NCBI GenBank assembly: GCA_035559435.1
Contig: DATMBC010000024.1
Location: forward strand, 1-59,605
Origin: a bacterium
Lineage (GTDB): Bacteria > Zixibacteria > MSB-5A5 > WJJR01
Direction of reading: 5' to 3'
Length of the DNA: 59,605 bases
Under the pieces are notes generated by a model that did no database searches, was not told the origin of the DNA, and saw nothing but the letters and a program-made list of their open reading frames with translations. Position 1 is the first letter of the stretch; each line of letters opens with the position of its first letter. Positions 42,324 through 49,802 of the stretch are shown piece by piece. The position numbers and the translations under genes are program-made.

Positions 42324-42644
42324 ATGGCGGAAACGACGGCAAAGGCCAAAGAGAAGAAACGACCCAAATTGATGGCGGTCATCGTCGAGGAAGGTTGCAC
42401 CGGCTGCGAGGTCTGCATCGACTTCTGCCCGGTGCCCAACTGCATCGTGCCGATTCCGGGGCCCGATCCGCGCAATCCGAAGTTTGCGCAGACGGTGCGC
42501 GTGGTCGATGATCTGTGCATCGGCTGCCGTCTCTGCGAGAAAAACTGCCCGTGGGAAACCATCGACATGGTGCCGATCGAGGAGTACGACCGGCAGTACG
42601 TCAAGTACGAGGGGCTGGGCACCCCTGCCAATTACAACGCGTAA
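42324..42644 (+). CDS. 2x4Fe-4S ferredoxin-like protein inside the nuo operon
   Basis: 106 residues from ATG 42324; a GTG ten codons earlier (42294) is the other option. Two cluster motifs, CTGCEVCIDFCPVPNC and CIGCRLCEKNCP, joined by a proline-rich loop. The lysine-rich N-terminus and C-terminal KYEGLGTPANYNA tail are unlike NuoI. Not a standard complex I subunit. Its place between nuoF and nuoG suggests an accessory electron-transfer subunit. Confidence 0.9.
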   Translation: MAETTAKAKEKKRPKLMAVIVEEGCTGCEVCIDFCPVPNCIVPIPGPDPRNPKFAQTVRVVDDLCIGCRLCEKNCPWETIDMVPIEEYDRQYVKYEGLGTPANYNA

Positions 42645-42656
42645 GACCGACGCCGT

Positions 42657-44270
42657 ATGCCGAAAATTACCATCGACGGGCGTGAGATCGAAGTCGCCGC
42701 CGGCTCCACCATCATCCAGGCGGCCGAGAAGCTCGGCATCTTCATCCCGCACTATTGCTACCATCCGGGGCTGCCGATTGCCGGCTCCTGCCGCATGTGC
42801 TTAGTCGAGGTGGAGAAGGCGCCGAAGCTGCAGATCGCCTGCTACACGTTCGTGACCGACGGGATGGTGGTGCACACCACCACCGAGCCGGTCAAGACCG
42901 CGCGGCAGGCGATCCTCGAGTTCCTGCTGGCCAATCACCCGCTGGACTGCCCGGTTTGCGACCAGGCGGGCGAGTGCAAATTACAGGAATTCTATATGCA
43001 GTTTGGCCGCTATGATTCGACCTTCCTGGAAGACAAACTGAAAAAGCACAAGGCGATTCCGGTCGGGCCGCATATCATTCTCGACTCGGAGCGTTGCATT
43101 CTCTGTTCCCGTTGTACTCGTTTTGTCGACGAGATTACACACACGCACGAGTTGAGCATCTTCAACCGCGGGCACTGGGCCGAACTGCTGCCAACCGAGG
43201 GCAAGGTCGTCGACAATCCCTACTCCGGCTGCCTGGCGGATGTCTGCCCGGTCGGCGCCCTGACGGATCGGGATTTCCGCTTCAAGGTCCGGGTGTGGTA
43301 CCTCTCGAAGACCAACTCGGTCTGCCACGGGTGCGCGCGCGGTTGCTCCATCGAGATTCACACCAACCGCCGCCGCACGCATCATAACGACGGCAAGCTG
43401 ATCGCGCGCTACAAGCCGCGCCCGAACCTGGACGTGAACGGCTACTGGATGTGCGACGCCGGGCGGTACTCGTACAAGGCCATCGAAGCCGACGACCGTC
43501 TGCGCGAGCCGCTGGTGGCGGGCATGCCGGCCACCTGGACGGCGGCGCTGGCGTCGGCCGATGAGGCGATCAACCGCACGGTGGCGGCGCACGGCGCCGG
43601 CGCGGTCGGGATTATTGCGCCGCCCACACTCTCCAACGAGGAATACTGGGCGGTCAAGCGGCTCTTCCGTGATGGCATCAAAGCCGAAAAACTCGCGCAC
43701 CGCTGTCCCCCTGACCCGCGGGGCGTGGAAGACAACCTGCTGCGCAAAGCCGACCTGTACCCCAACTCCTTCGGGGCCGAACGCATCCTGGGCTCGGCGG
43801 TGACGTCGGATGCGGTCCTGGAGGCCGCGGCCAAGGGCACAGTGAAACTGTTGATTGTGATCGGCGGAGAGTTTGTCATGGGCCCGCACGAGGCGGGATT
43901 CGCGGCCTTGGCCGGCAAGCTGGACGGGTTGATCGCGATTCGGACCCATCGCTCGATGGTTACCGATCGCGCCGGCATCGCGCTGCCGATGTCGACTTTC
44001 GCCGAAACCGACGGCACGGTGACGAATTTCGCCGGGCATGTGCAGCGCTACTGGGCGGCGATCGAGCCGGTCGGACAGTCGCGCCCGTTGCTGGAGATCC
44101 TCGCCGAGTTGGGGGCGCGTCTGGAAATCGCCGCCGCCCCGCGCGTCGCCGAAGCCTGCTTCAATGAACTGGCGGCGCAGAACGACTACTTCCACGGGCT
44201 CACATACAAGGCGCTGGGCCGCACCGGCCTGAATCCGTCGGCCCGAAAGGACGCCGTGCCGGCCGCGTAG
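42657..44270 (+). CDS. nuoG: NADH-quinone oxidoreductase subunit G, short form
   Basis: 537 residues, much shorter than the about 900 of E. coli. N-terminal 2Fe-2S domain (HYCYHPGLPIAGSCRMC plus a later Cys), His-Cys3 cluster motif HPLDCPVCDQAGEC, the CILCSRC motif of N4 with CPVGAL, and a further CHGCARGC...WMCD set that fits cluster N7. The C-terminal molybdopterin-oxidoreductase-like part is reduced (to about 260 residues) and should not bind molybdenum. Confidence 0.95.
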   Translation: MPKITIDGREIEVAAGSTIIQAAEKLGIFIPHYCYHPGLPIAGSCRMCLVEVEKAPKLQIACYTFVTDGMVVHTTTEPVKTARQAILEFLLANHPLDCPVCDQAGECKLQEFYMQFGRYDSTFLEDKLKKHKAIPVGPHIILDSERCILCSRCTRFVDEITHTHELSIFNRGHWAELLPTEGKVVDNPYSGCLADVCPVGALTDRDFRFKVRVWYLSKTNSVCHGCARGCSIEIHTNRRRTHHNDGKLIARYKPRPNLDVNGYWMCDAGRYSYKAIEADDRLREPLVAGMPATWTAALASADEAINRTVAAHGAGAVGIIAPPTLSNEEYWAVKRLFRDGIKAEKLAHRCPPDPRGVEDNLLRKADLYPNSFGAERILGSAVTSDAVLEAAAKGTVKLLIVIGGEFVMGPHEAGFAALAGKLDGLIAIRTHRSMVTDRAGIALPMSTFAETDGTVTNFAGHVQRYWAAIEPVGQSRPLLEILAELGARLEIAAAPRVAEACFNELAAQNDYFHGLTYKALGRTGLNPSARKDAVPAA

Positions 44271-44288
44271 CGGGATGGACCCTACCTC

Positions 44289-45377
44289 ATGCTGACCACA
44301 GTGACCATCAGTGCCGCCATCGCCACCACGGTCTTCATCGTGATGTTCGTGCTGACGCTGGCCGGGATTCTGACCTGGGTGGAACGCAAGCAGTCGGCGA
44401 TCATGCAGGACCGTATCGGCGCCAACCGCGCCAGGATCCTCGGGTTGCGGCTGTGGGGCTTGTTCCACATCATCGCCGACGCGGTCAAGATGTTCACCAA
44501 GGAAGATTTCATCCCGAACACGAAACACCGATTCCTGTTTTCGCTGGCGCCGGTTTTGTCACTATTCTTCGCGCTACTCACCTTCGCGGTCATCCCCTTC
44601 GGGCATCAGATCACCATCGCGGGATATTTGATTCCGCTGCAGGTCGCCAGTGTCAACGTGGGCATCCTGTTCATCTTCGCGATGATGTCGGTGGCGGTGT
44701 ACGGCGTGGTGCTGGCGGGCTGGTCATCGAACAACAACTACGCGCTGCTCGGCGGCATCCGCGCCTCGGCGCAGATGATCTCTTACGAAATCACCATCGG
44801 CCTGACGCTGGTCGGGATCATCATGATCTTTCAGACGTTGTCGCTGATGGAAATCGTCAAGGCGCAGGGGCGGCTGCTGTTCGGCGTTCTGCCGGCGTGG
44901 GGGATCTTCTACCAGCCGGTCGGGTTCCTGCTGTTCATGATCGCTGGGATCGCCGAGAACAAGCGGATCCCGTTCGACATTCCCGAGGGCGAATCGGAGA
45001 TCATCGGCTTTTTCCTCGAGTACTCGTCGATGAAGTTCGGCATGTTCATGTTCGCCGATTTCATCGAGACGGTGCTGATCGCGTCGCTTCTGACCACCTT
45101 CTTCTTCGGCGGCTGGCAGGTGCCGTATCTGGCCGATACCGGGTTCGTTTTCCCGTGGGGCGGGCGGTGGGACCTGAATGTGTGGCTGGTCGAAGGGATG
45201 CGGGTGATCTCGTTTATCGTGAAGGTCTGCCTGTTCTGTTGGCTGTTGATGCTGATCCGCTGGACGCTGCCGCGGTTCCGTTTTGACCAGTTGATGAACC
45301 TCGGCTGGAAGGTCCTGTTGCCGCTGTCTCTGGCCAACACGATCGTGACCGCGGCGATCGTTCTGTGGCTGGATTGA
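44289..45377 (+). CDS. nuoH: NADH-quinone oxidoreductase subunit H
   Basis: 362 residues, eight predicted transmembrane helices. Motifs of the quinone chamber and E-channel: TWVERKQSAIMQDRIGANRA, LFHIIADAVKMFTKED, the loop GIAENKRIPFDIPEGESEIIGF (two stretches), and WTLPRFRFDQLMNLGWKVLLP. Membrane anchor for the peripheral arm. Only one copy in the window, so it would have to serve both sets unless another exists elsewhere. Confidence 0.97.
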   Translation: MLTTVTISAAIATTVFIVMFVLTLAGILTWVERKQSAIMQDRIGANRARILGLRLWGLFHIIADAVKMFTKEDFIPNTKHRFLFSLAPVLSLFFALLTFAVIPFGHQITIAGYLIPLQVASVNVGILFIFAMMSVAVYGVVLAGWSSNNNYALLGGIRASAQMISYEITIGLTLVGIIMIFQTLSLMEIVKAQGRLLFGVLPAWGIFYQPVGFLLFMIAGIAENKRIPFDIPEGESEIIGFFLEYSSMKFGMFMFADFIETVLIASLLTTFFFGGWQVPYLADTGFVFPWGGRWDLNVWLVEGMRVISFIVKVCLFCWLLMLIRWTLPRFRFDQLMNLGWKVLLPLSLANTIVTAAIVLWLD

Positions 45378-45425
45378 GAAAGGCCGAATCCCGCCGGCGG
45401 CTTTGCCGGTAGAACTTTGAGAGTG

Positions 45426-46016
45426 ATGACGACACGCACGGTCCATGTGGTGAATGTCTCGGCGCGACGCCGCGCGTTGAATTTCTGGGAGCGGATCTAT
45501 CTGCCGGAGGTGTTGCGCGGGCTGTGGGTCACCGGCCGGCATTTTTGCGTCAACATGTGGCGGCATACGTTGCGGGCGATCGGCATCAAGAGCGTGCCGC
45601 CCGGCGCGGTGACCTATCAGTACCCGGACGAGCGCCGTCCGGCGGCCGAGCGTCTGCGCAGTCTGCACCGGCTGACGCAACGCCCCGATGGCACGCCGCG
45701 GTGCGTGGCGTGCATGATGTGCGAAACAGTCTGCCCGGCGTTTTGCATCAAGATCGTGGCGGAAGAAGTCTCCGACCCGAATATCGAGAAACGGCCCAAG
45801 TCGTTTGATATCGACATCGGCCGCTGTGTCTTTTGCGGGTACTGCGTGGAGGCCTGCCCTGAAGATGCCATCCGCATGGACACGGGCATTACCGAGTTGG
45901 GTTCGTATTCGCGGCGGTCGATGGTCCTGGACATTGACACACTCCTGTCGTTGAAACCGGCTGCGCAGAACCAGGGCAAACCGGTTGATTTCTTGCAGAA
46001 ACGTCTTGTATCATAA
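45426..46016 (+). CDS. nuoI: NADH-quinone oxidoreductase subunit I, copy 1
   Basis: 196 residues from ATG 45426 (TTG 45417 and GTG 45423 in frame are alternatives). N6a/N6b motifs CVACMMCETVCPAFC and CVFCGYCVEACP followed by EDAIRMD. N-terminal amphipathic helix region RHFCVNMWRHTLRA lies on the membrane. In most bacteria nuoJ follows here; instead a hairpin and a second nuoB follow. Confidence 0.95.
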   Translation: MTTRTVHVVNVSARRRALNFWERIYLPEVLRGLWVTGRHFCVNMWRHTLRAIGIKSVPPGAVTYQYPDERRPAAERLRSLHRLTQRPDGTPRCVACMMCETVCPAFCIKIVAEEVSDPNIEKRPKSFDIDIGRCVFCGYCVEACPEDAIRMDTGITELGSYSRRSMVLDIDTLLSLKPAAQNQGKPVDFLQKRLVS

Positions 46017-46021
46017 CGATT

Positions 46022-46048
46022 TCCGGTTCCGGCAATGACCGGACCGGA
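46022..46048 (+). promoter_or_regulatory. GC hairpin between the two nuo sets
   Basis: TCCGGTTCCGG-N6-CCGGACCGGA, ten pairs with a one-base bulge. No T tract, so probably an mRNA processing or stability element; a second promoter in the 78-base gap was looked for and not found. Confidence 0.45.
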
Positions 46049-46094
46049 TGCACCGTACCAAGACAGGACATAACCGACCGAAAGGGTTGCGAGT

Positions 46095-46652
46095 ATGGGC
46101 CTGACCGAAACCGAGAAAAAAGTCGTACAGAAGGCGCAGGAAACCCTGTCCCTGGAGGGACGTCACGGTAACAACGTGATCGTGACCTCGGTGGACAGTC
46201 TGTTTGCCTGGGCGCGGAAGTCGTCGGTGTGGCCGATGACCTTCGGCCTGGCCTGCTGCGCGATCGAGATGATGGCCACGGCGGCATCGCGGTATGACAT
46301 CGACCGCTTCGGCATGGGCGTGATGCGCGCCTCGCCGCGCCAGAGCGACCTCATGATTGTGGCCGGCACGGTGACGATGAAGATGGCGCTGCGCGTCAAG
46401 CGGCTCTACGAGCAGATGCCGGAGCCGAAGTATGTGCTCTCGATGGGCTCCTGCGCGACCTGCGGCGGGCCCTATTGGAAACACGGCTACCATGTTCTGA
46501 AGGGCGTCGATCAGATCGTTCCGGTGGATGTCTACGTGGCCGGCTGTCCGCCCCGTCCGGAGGCGCTGCTGGAGGGCTTGATTCTCCTGCAGGAAAAGAT
46601 CAAGCGAGAGGACCTGATCGGCAAGAAGCTCGCCCCGGTCATGTCGGCGTAG
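46095..46652 (+). CDS. nuoB: NADH-quinone oxidoreductase subunit B, copy 2
   Basis: 185 residues with an AAAGGG site upstream. Canonical Nuo[26 protein letters not shown] and [11 protein letters not shown] give all four N2 ligands. It is closer to the mainstream NuoB than copy 1 and has an N-terminal helical extension of about 25 residues. First gene of the second set. Confidence 0.95.
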   Translation: MGLTETEKKVVQKAQETLSLEGRHGNNVIVTSVDSLFAWARKSSVWPMTFGLACCAIEMMATAASRYDIDRFGMGVMRASPRQSDLMIVAGTVTMKMALRVKRLYEQMPEPKYVLSMGSCATCGGPYWKHGYHVLKGVDQIVPVDVYVAGCPPRPEALLEGLILLQEKIKREDLIGKKLAPVMSA

Positions 46653-46667
46653 CGGGAGACGGCATCT

Positions 46668-47243
46668 ATGACAACCCAGGAAATACACGCGAAATTGCAG
46701 GGCGTCTTCGGCGACAAGATCGGGCCGCTGGTCGAGGGAGTCGATCCCTCGTGCGTGGTGGCCACCGACGCGATCGCCGACGTTTGCCGCTATCTGGCCA
46801 CGCAGCCGGGGTTGGAATTGACCTCGCTCATGTGCCTGTCGGCCACCGACGACAAGACCAACCTGGGCGTGGTGTACAATTTGTACTCGATGGCGCACCG
46901 ACACAGGATCACCCTGAAGGTCGAACTGACCGACCGCGAGAACCCGCGTGTCCCGACGGTGTCGGACGTGTTCGGGACCGCCAACTGGCATGAGCGCGAG
47001 GCCTACGACATGATGGGGATCGTCTTTGAGGGGCATCCCGATCTGCGGCGGATCCTGTGCCCGGACGATTGGGAGGGGTGGCCCCTGCGCAAGGACTACA
47101 AGGTGCAGGAGTACTACCGCGGTTTGAAGGTGCCGTATCCGGAAGGAAAGGATCACGACCGCGGGCATTGGGTCTTCAAGGAAGTGCCGGATGCCAAGTC
47201 CAGGCCGGCCGAAGTGCGGAACCCGGATTTGAGCGGGATCTAA
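46668..47243 (+). CDS. nuoC: NADH-quinone oxidoreductase subunit C, copy 2
   Basis: 191 residues. GTANWHEREAYDMMGIVFEGHP, RRILCPDDWEGWPLRKDY (two stretches) and a C-terminal tail VQEYYRGLKVPYPEG. This tail is of the type I associate with FCB-group and 11-subunit complexes; copy 1 lacks it. Spaced 15 bases from nuoB2. Confidence 0.95.
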   Translation: MTTQEIHAKLQGVFGDKIGPLVEGVDPSCVVATDAIADVCRYLATQPGLELTSLMCLSATDDKTNLGVVYNLYSMAHRHRITLKVELTDRENPRVPTVSDVFGTANWHEREAYDMMGIVFEGHPDLRRILCPDDWEGWPLRKDYKVQEYYRGLKVPYPEGKDHDRGHWVFKEVPDAKSRPAEVRNPDLSGI

Positions 47244-47260
47244 CGAGAGGCGGGGTGTCG

Positions 47261-47767
47261 ATGTCAGCCGTAGCCTATCACCTGAAGGGTTTCTGGTCGC
47301 TGATCGTCGGGTTGAAACTGACCTGGCAGCATCTGTGGAAGAAACCGGTGACGTTGCAGTATCCCGACGAGACCTGGGATCTGCCGCTGGGCGCCAAGGG
47401 GCAGTTGTTCAACCGCATCGAGGATTGCATTGGCTGCCTGCAGTGCGCGCGCGTCTGCCCGGTCGACTGCATCGCGATCGAGACCGCCAAGGCGGGCAAA
47501 GACGAGGATCTGGGTACCACGTCGGACGGGCAGAAGAAGAAGCTGCATGTCCTGCGCTTCGACATCGACTTTGCCAAGTGTTGCTATTGCGCCCTGTGCA
47601 CCGTGCCCTGTCCGACCGAGTGCCTGTACATGACCAAGGAGTATGAGAATTCGGTCTACAACCGGGACAACCTGATCTACCACTATGCTACCTACAGCCC
47701 GGAAGAAGTCGAGCGGATTCGCGCGTCGGTCGACGGCAAGACGCTCACAGTTGGTATTCATCCCTGA
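47261..47767 (+). CDS. nuoI: NADH-quinone oxidoreductase subunit I, copy 2
   Basis: 168 residues from the ATG after GAGAGGCGGGG. Cluster motifs CIGCLQCARVCPVDC and CCYCALCTVPCPTEC. Followed by LYMTKEYENSVYNRDNLIYH, a conserved NuoI tail also seen in non-NADH complexes. N-terminus carries the membrane-lying helix SLIVGLKLTWQHLW. Only distantly similar to copy 1. Confidence 0.95.
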   Translation: MSAVAYHLKGFWSLIVGLKLTWQHLWKKPVTLQYPDETWDLPLGAKGQLFNRIEDCIGCLQCARVCPVDCIAIETAKAGKDEDLGTTSDGQKKKLHVLRFDIDFAKCCYCALCTVPCPTECLYMTKEYENSVYNRDNLIYHYATYSPEEVERIRASVDGKTLTVGIHP

Positions 47768-47791
47768 TGATTGTAACCTGAGGAATTCATC

Positions 47792-48358
47792 ATGGCGAGA
47801 GCGACCAGCATGATATGGAAAGGCCTGGCGTTGGCCGTCGCGGCGGCCGTGGCGGTGTCGTGCGGCGGCGGAACTGATTCGGGGTCACCGACCGCGAATC
47901 CTTCCTCCTCCGAGTTGCTCGACCGCTCCTACGGCTATCTGATCCGCGGCGACGCGGACTTCGCGCGTTTTGCGCCCAACTACGCGAACCTGCGTCCGTT
48001 CACGCGCGACACCGCCCTGGTGGTGGAATCGAGATCGGAGCGGGAGAAGGCGGGAAGCCCGGCGTCGGATTACCTCGAGTACTTCTATGTACGTGTCAAC
48101 CGGCCGATGACGGTCCGGATGATTGTGGCGGATTCATCGGGGCAGGGGCTGATTTCCTTCGAATTTCCCAATCTGCCCAACGGCGAATACACCATCGGCA
48201 GCAAGGGGTGGCCCAAGCCGCAGGTCGACATGGTCAAGGGCAACCCGTATGTGTACGTTTATTTCGTCGGCGACCAGCGGTTCCGGTCGCGCTACAAACT
48301 GGGTCTGGACGCGAAGTATCACCTGACCTACATGCCGCAGCCGGCGCTGCCGGGCTAA
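47792..48358 (+). CDS. lipoprotein of unknown function within the second nuo set
   Basis: 188 residues. Lipobox AVSC near residue 24 followed by a G/S/T/P-rich linker; mature part (about 45-188) is beta-rich (FYVRVNRPMTVRMIVADSSG, LISFEFPNLPNGEYTIGS in two stretches, YKLGLDAKYHLTYMP). No family recognised. Placed 24 bases after nuoI2 and 27 before nuoD2, so co-transcribed. It would face the periplasm, the opposite side from the peripheral arm, and might assist membrane-subunit assembly; this is speculation. Confidence 0.8.
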   Translation: MARATSMIWKGLALAVAAAVAVSCGGGTDSGSPTANPSSSELLDRSYGYLIRGDADFARFAPNYANLRPFTRDTALVVESRSEREKAGSPASDYLEYFYVRVNRPMTVRMIVADSSGQGLISFEFPNLPNGEYTIGSKGWPKPQVDMVKGNPYVYVYFVGDQRFRSRYKLGLDAKYHLTYMPQPALPG

Positions 48359-48385
48359 ACGACCCGAGAAACCAGGCGGTTTTGC

Positions 48386-49615
48386 ATGCACGACATTTTT
48401 GCCCCGCAGTCGACATCACGCTACGAGTGGGATGACGATGATCTGCTGTTCAACGTGGCCGGCGAGCCGATAGAGTCGAAGTATTCCGGCGCCTACCTGA
48501 CCGACCGTTACAGCATCAACATGGGCCCCCAGCACCCGTCGACGCACGGCGTGCTGCGGCTGCAGTTGGAGATGGACGGCGAAGTGGTGCTGAGCATCAA
48601 ACCACACATCGGCTACCTGCACCGCTGTTTCGAGAAGCACGCCGAGAATCTCCCCTACGCCGAAGTGGTGCCGTTCTGCGACCGGATGGACTACATCGCC
48701 GCCATGTCGCAGGACATGGGCTATGCCGTGGCGGTCGAGCGGCTGATGGGCCTGAAGGTGCCGGAGCGGGTCGAATACATCCGCGTCATCACCTGCGAAT
48801 TGCAACGCATCGCAAGCCACCTGGTGGCGCTGGGCACCTACGGCCTCGACATGGGGGCGTTCACGCCGTTTCTCTGGGCCTTCCGCGATCGGGAGATGAT
48901 CCTCGATCTGTTCGAGTGGCTGACGGGCGCGCGCATGCTGTACAATTACATCTGGGTCGGCGGGCTGGCACGCGATCTGCCCGAGGGGTGGACCGACAAG
49001 TGCCGGCAGTTCCTGCGCTACTTCGAGCCGAAGCTGAAGGACTTCAACGATCTTCTGTCCTACAATCACATCTTCATCAATCGCACCTGCAACGTCGGCA
49101 TCCTGCCCAAGGACATCGCGATCTCCTATGGCGTCACTGGACCGAACCTGCGCGGTTCGGGTGTCGATTGGGATCTGCGCCGCGATGATCCGTATTCAAT
49201 CTACGACCGTTTCGACTGGAAGGTGATTGTTGGCACCGGGCAGTTCGGCCCGATTGGCTCCTGCTGGGATCGCTACATGGTCCGCGTGTATGAGATGGCC
49301 GAGTCGGTCAAGATCTGCCACCAGGCGCTGGACAACCTGCCCGAAGGGGATGTCCACGAGACACTGCCGAAGAGAGTGCGTCCGCCCAAGGGCGACGCCT
49401 ATGTGCGCACCGAAACGCCGCGCGGCGAACTGGGCTATTACATCATCTCCAACGGCACCGAAATCCCGCTGCGCTGCAAAGTGCGTTCCCCCTGCTTCAC
49501 CGCGGTGTCGGCGCTCGATGCGATCCTGAAGGCCTCGGAGAAGCCGATGCTGATCGCCGATGTGGTGGCGACCCTGGGTTCCATCGACATCGTGCTGGGC
49601 GAGATCGACCGGTAG
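48386..49615 (+). CDS. nuoD: NADH-quinone oxidoreductase subunit D, copy 2
   Basis: 409 residues, normal length. Quinone-site loop GPQHPSTHGV and the Tyr in DRMDY are canonical. The HRCFEKHAENLPYAEVVPF stretch is of the form I remember from Bacteroidetes/Chlorobi NuoD. Ends IVLGEIDR. No CxxC NiFe-ligand pairs at either end, so it is a complex I and not a hydrogenase subunit. Last gene of the cluster; a terminator follows. Confidence 0.95.
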   Translation: MHDIFAPQSTSRYEWDDDDLLFNVAGEPIESKYSGAYLTDRYSINMGPQHPSTHGVLRLQLEMDGEVVLSIKPHIGYLHRCFEKHAENLPYAEVVPFCDRMDYIAAMSQDMGYAVAVERLMGLKVPERVEYIRVITCELQRIASHLVALGTYGLDMGAFTPFLWAFRDREMILDLFEWLTGARMLYNYIWVGGLARDLPEGWTDKCRQFLRYFEPKLKDFNDLLSYNHIFINRTCNVGILPKDIAISYGVTGPNLRGSGVDWDLRRDDPYSIYDRFDWKVIVGTGQFGPIGSCWDRYMVRVYEMAESVKICHQALDNLPEGDVHETLPKRVRPPKGDAYVRTETPRGELGYYIISNGTEIPLRCKVRSPCFTAVSALDAILKASEKPMLIADVVATLGSIDIVLGEIDR

Positions 49616-49639
49616 ACGAGTCATTTATTGGAATGCGCG

Positions 49640-49675
49640 ACGGCCCCGGAGCAAGGATCCGGGGCCGTTGTCATT
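49640..49675 (+). terminator. intrinsic terminator after nuoD2
   Basis: Ten-base perfect stem ACGGCCCCGG / CCGGGGCCGT with a nine-base loop, then TGTCATTT. Confidence 0.75.
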
Positions 49676-49783
49676 TGTCGGGCGGAATCCGTCCGACGGA
49701 TCCTCTGGGCGTTCCCATGTCCTAAGGCCCCCACAGGTGGCTTTAGAGCCGCCCCTACGAGCGATGGATGTTCGATGAAGAGC

Positions 49784-49802
49784 AGGCGGGCAAGGCCCGC
49801 CT
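49784..49802. repeat. hairpin at the glmS 3' end
   Basis: AGGCGGGC-AAG-GCCCGCCT, reaching the glmS stop codon. Weak as terminator on the minus strand (no T run). The gap 49676-49783 also holds CCACAGGTGGCTTT and GCCGCCCCTACGA, motifs similar to those near 22887 and 57403. Confidence 0.45.

Noticed and set aside
48386-49615. NuoD2 with B2, C2 and I2 as subunits of a group 4 NiFe hydrogenase
   Set aside because: The NuoD homolog lacks both CxxC pairs that bind NiFe and keeps the quinone-pocket His and Tyr.
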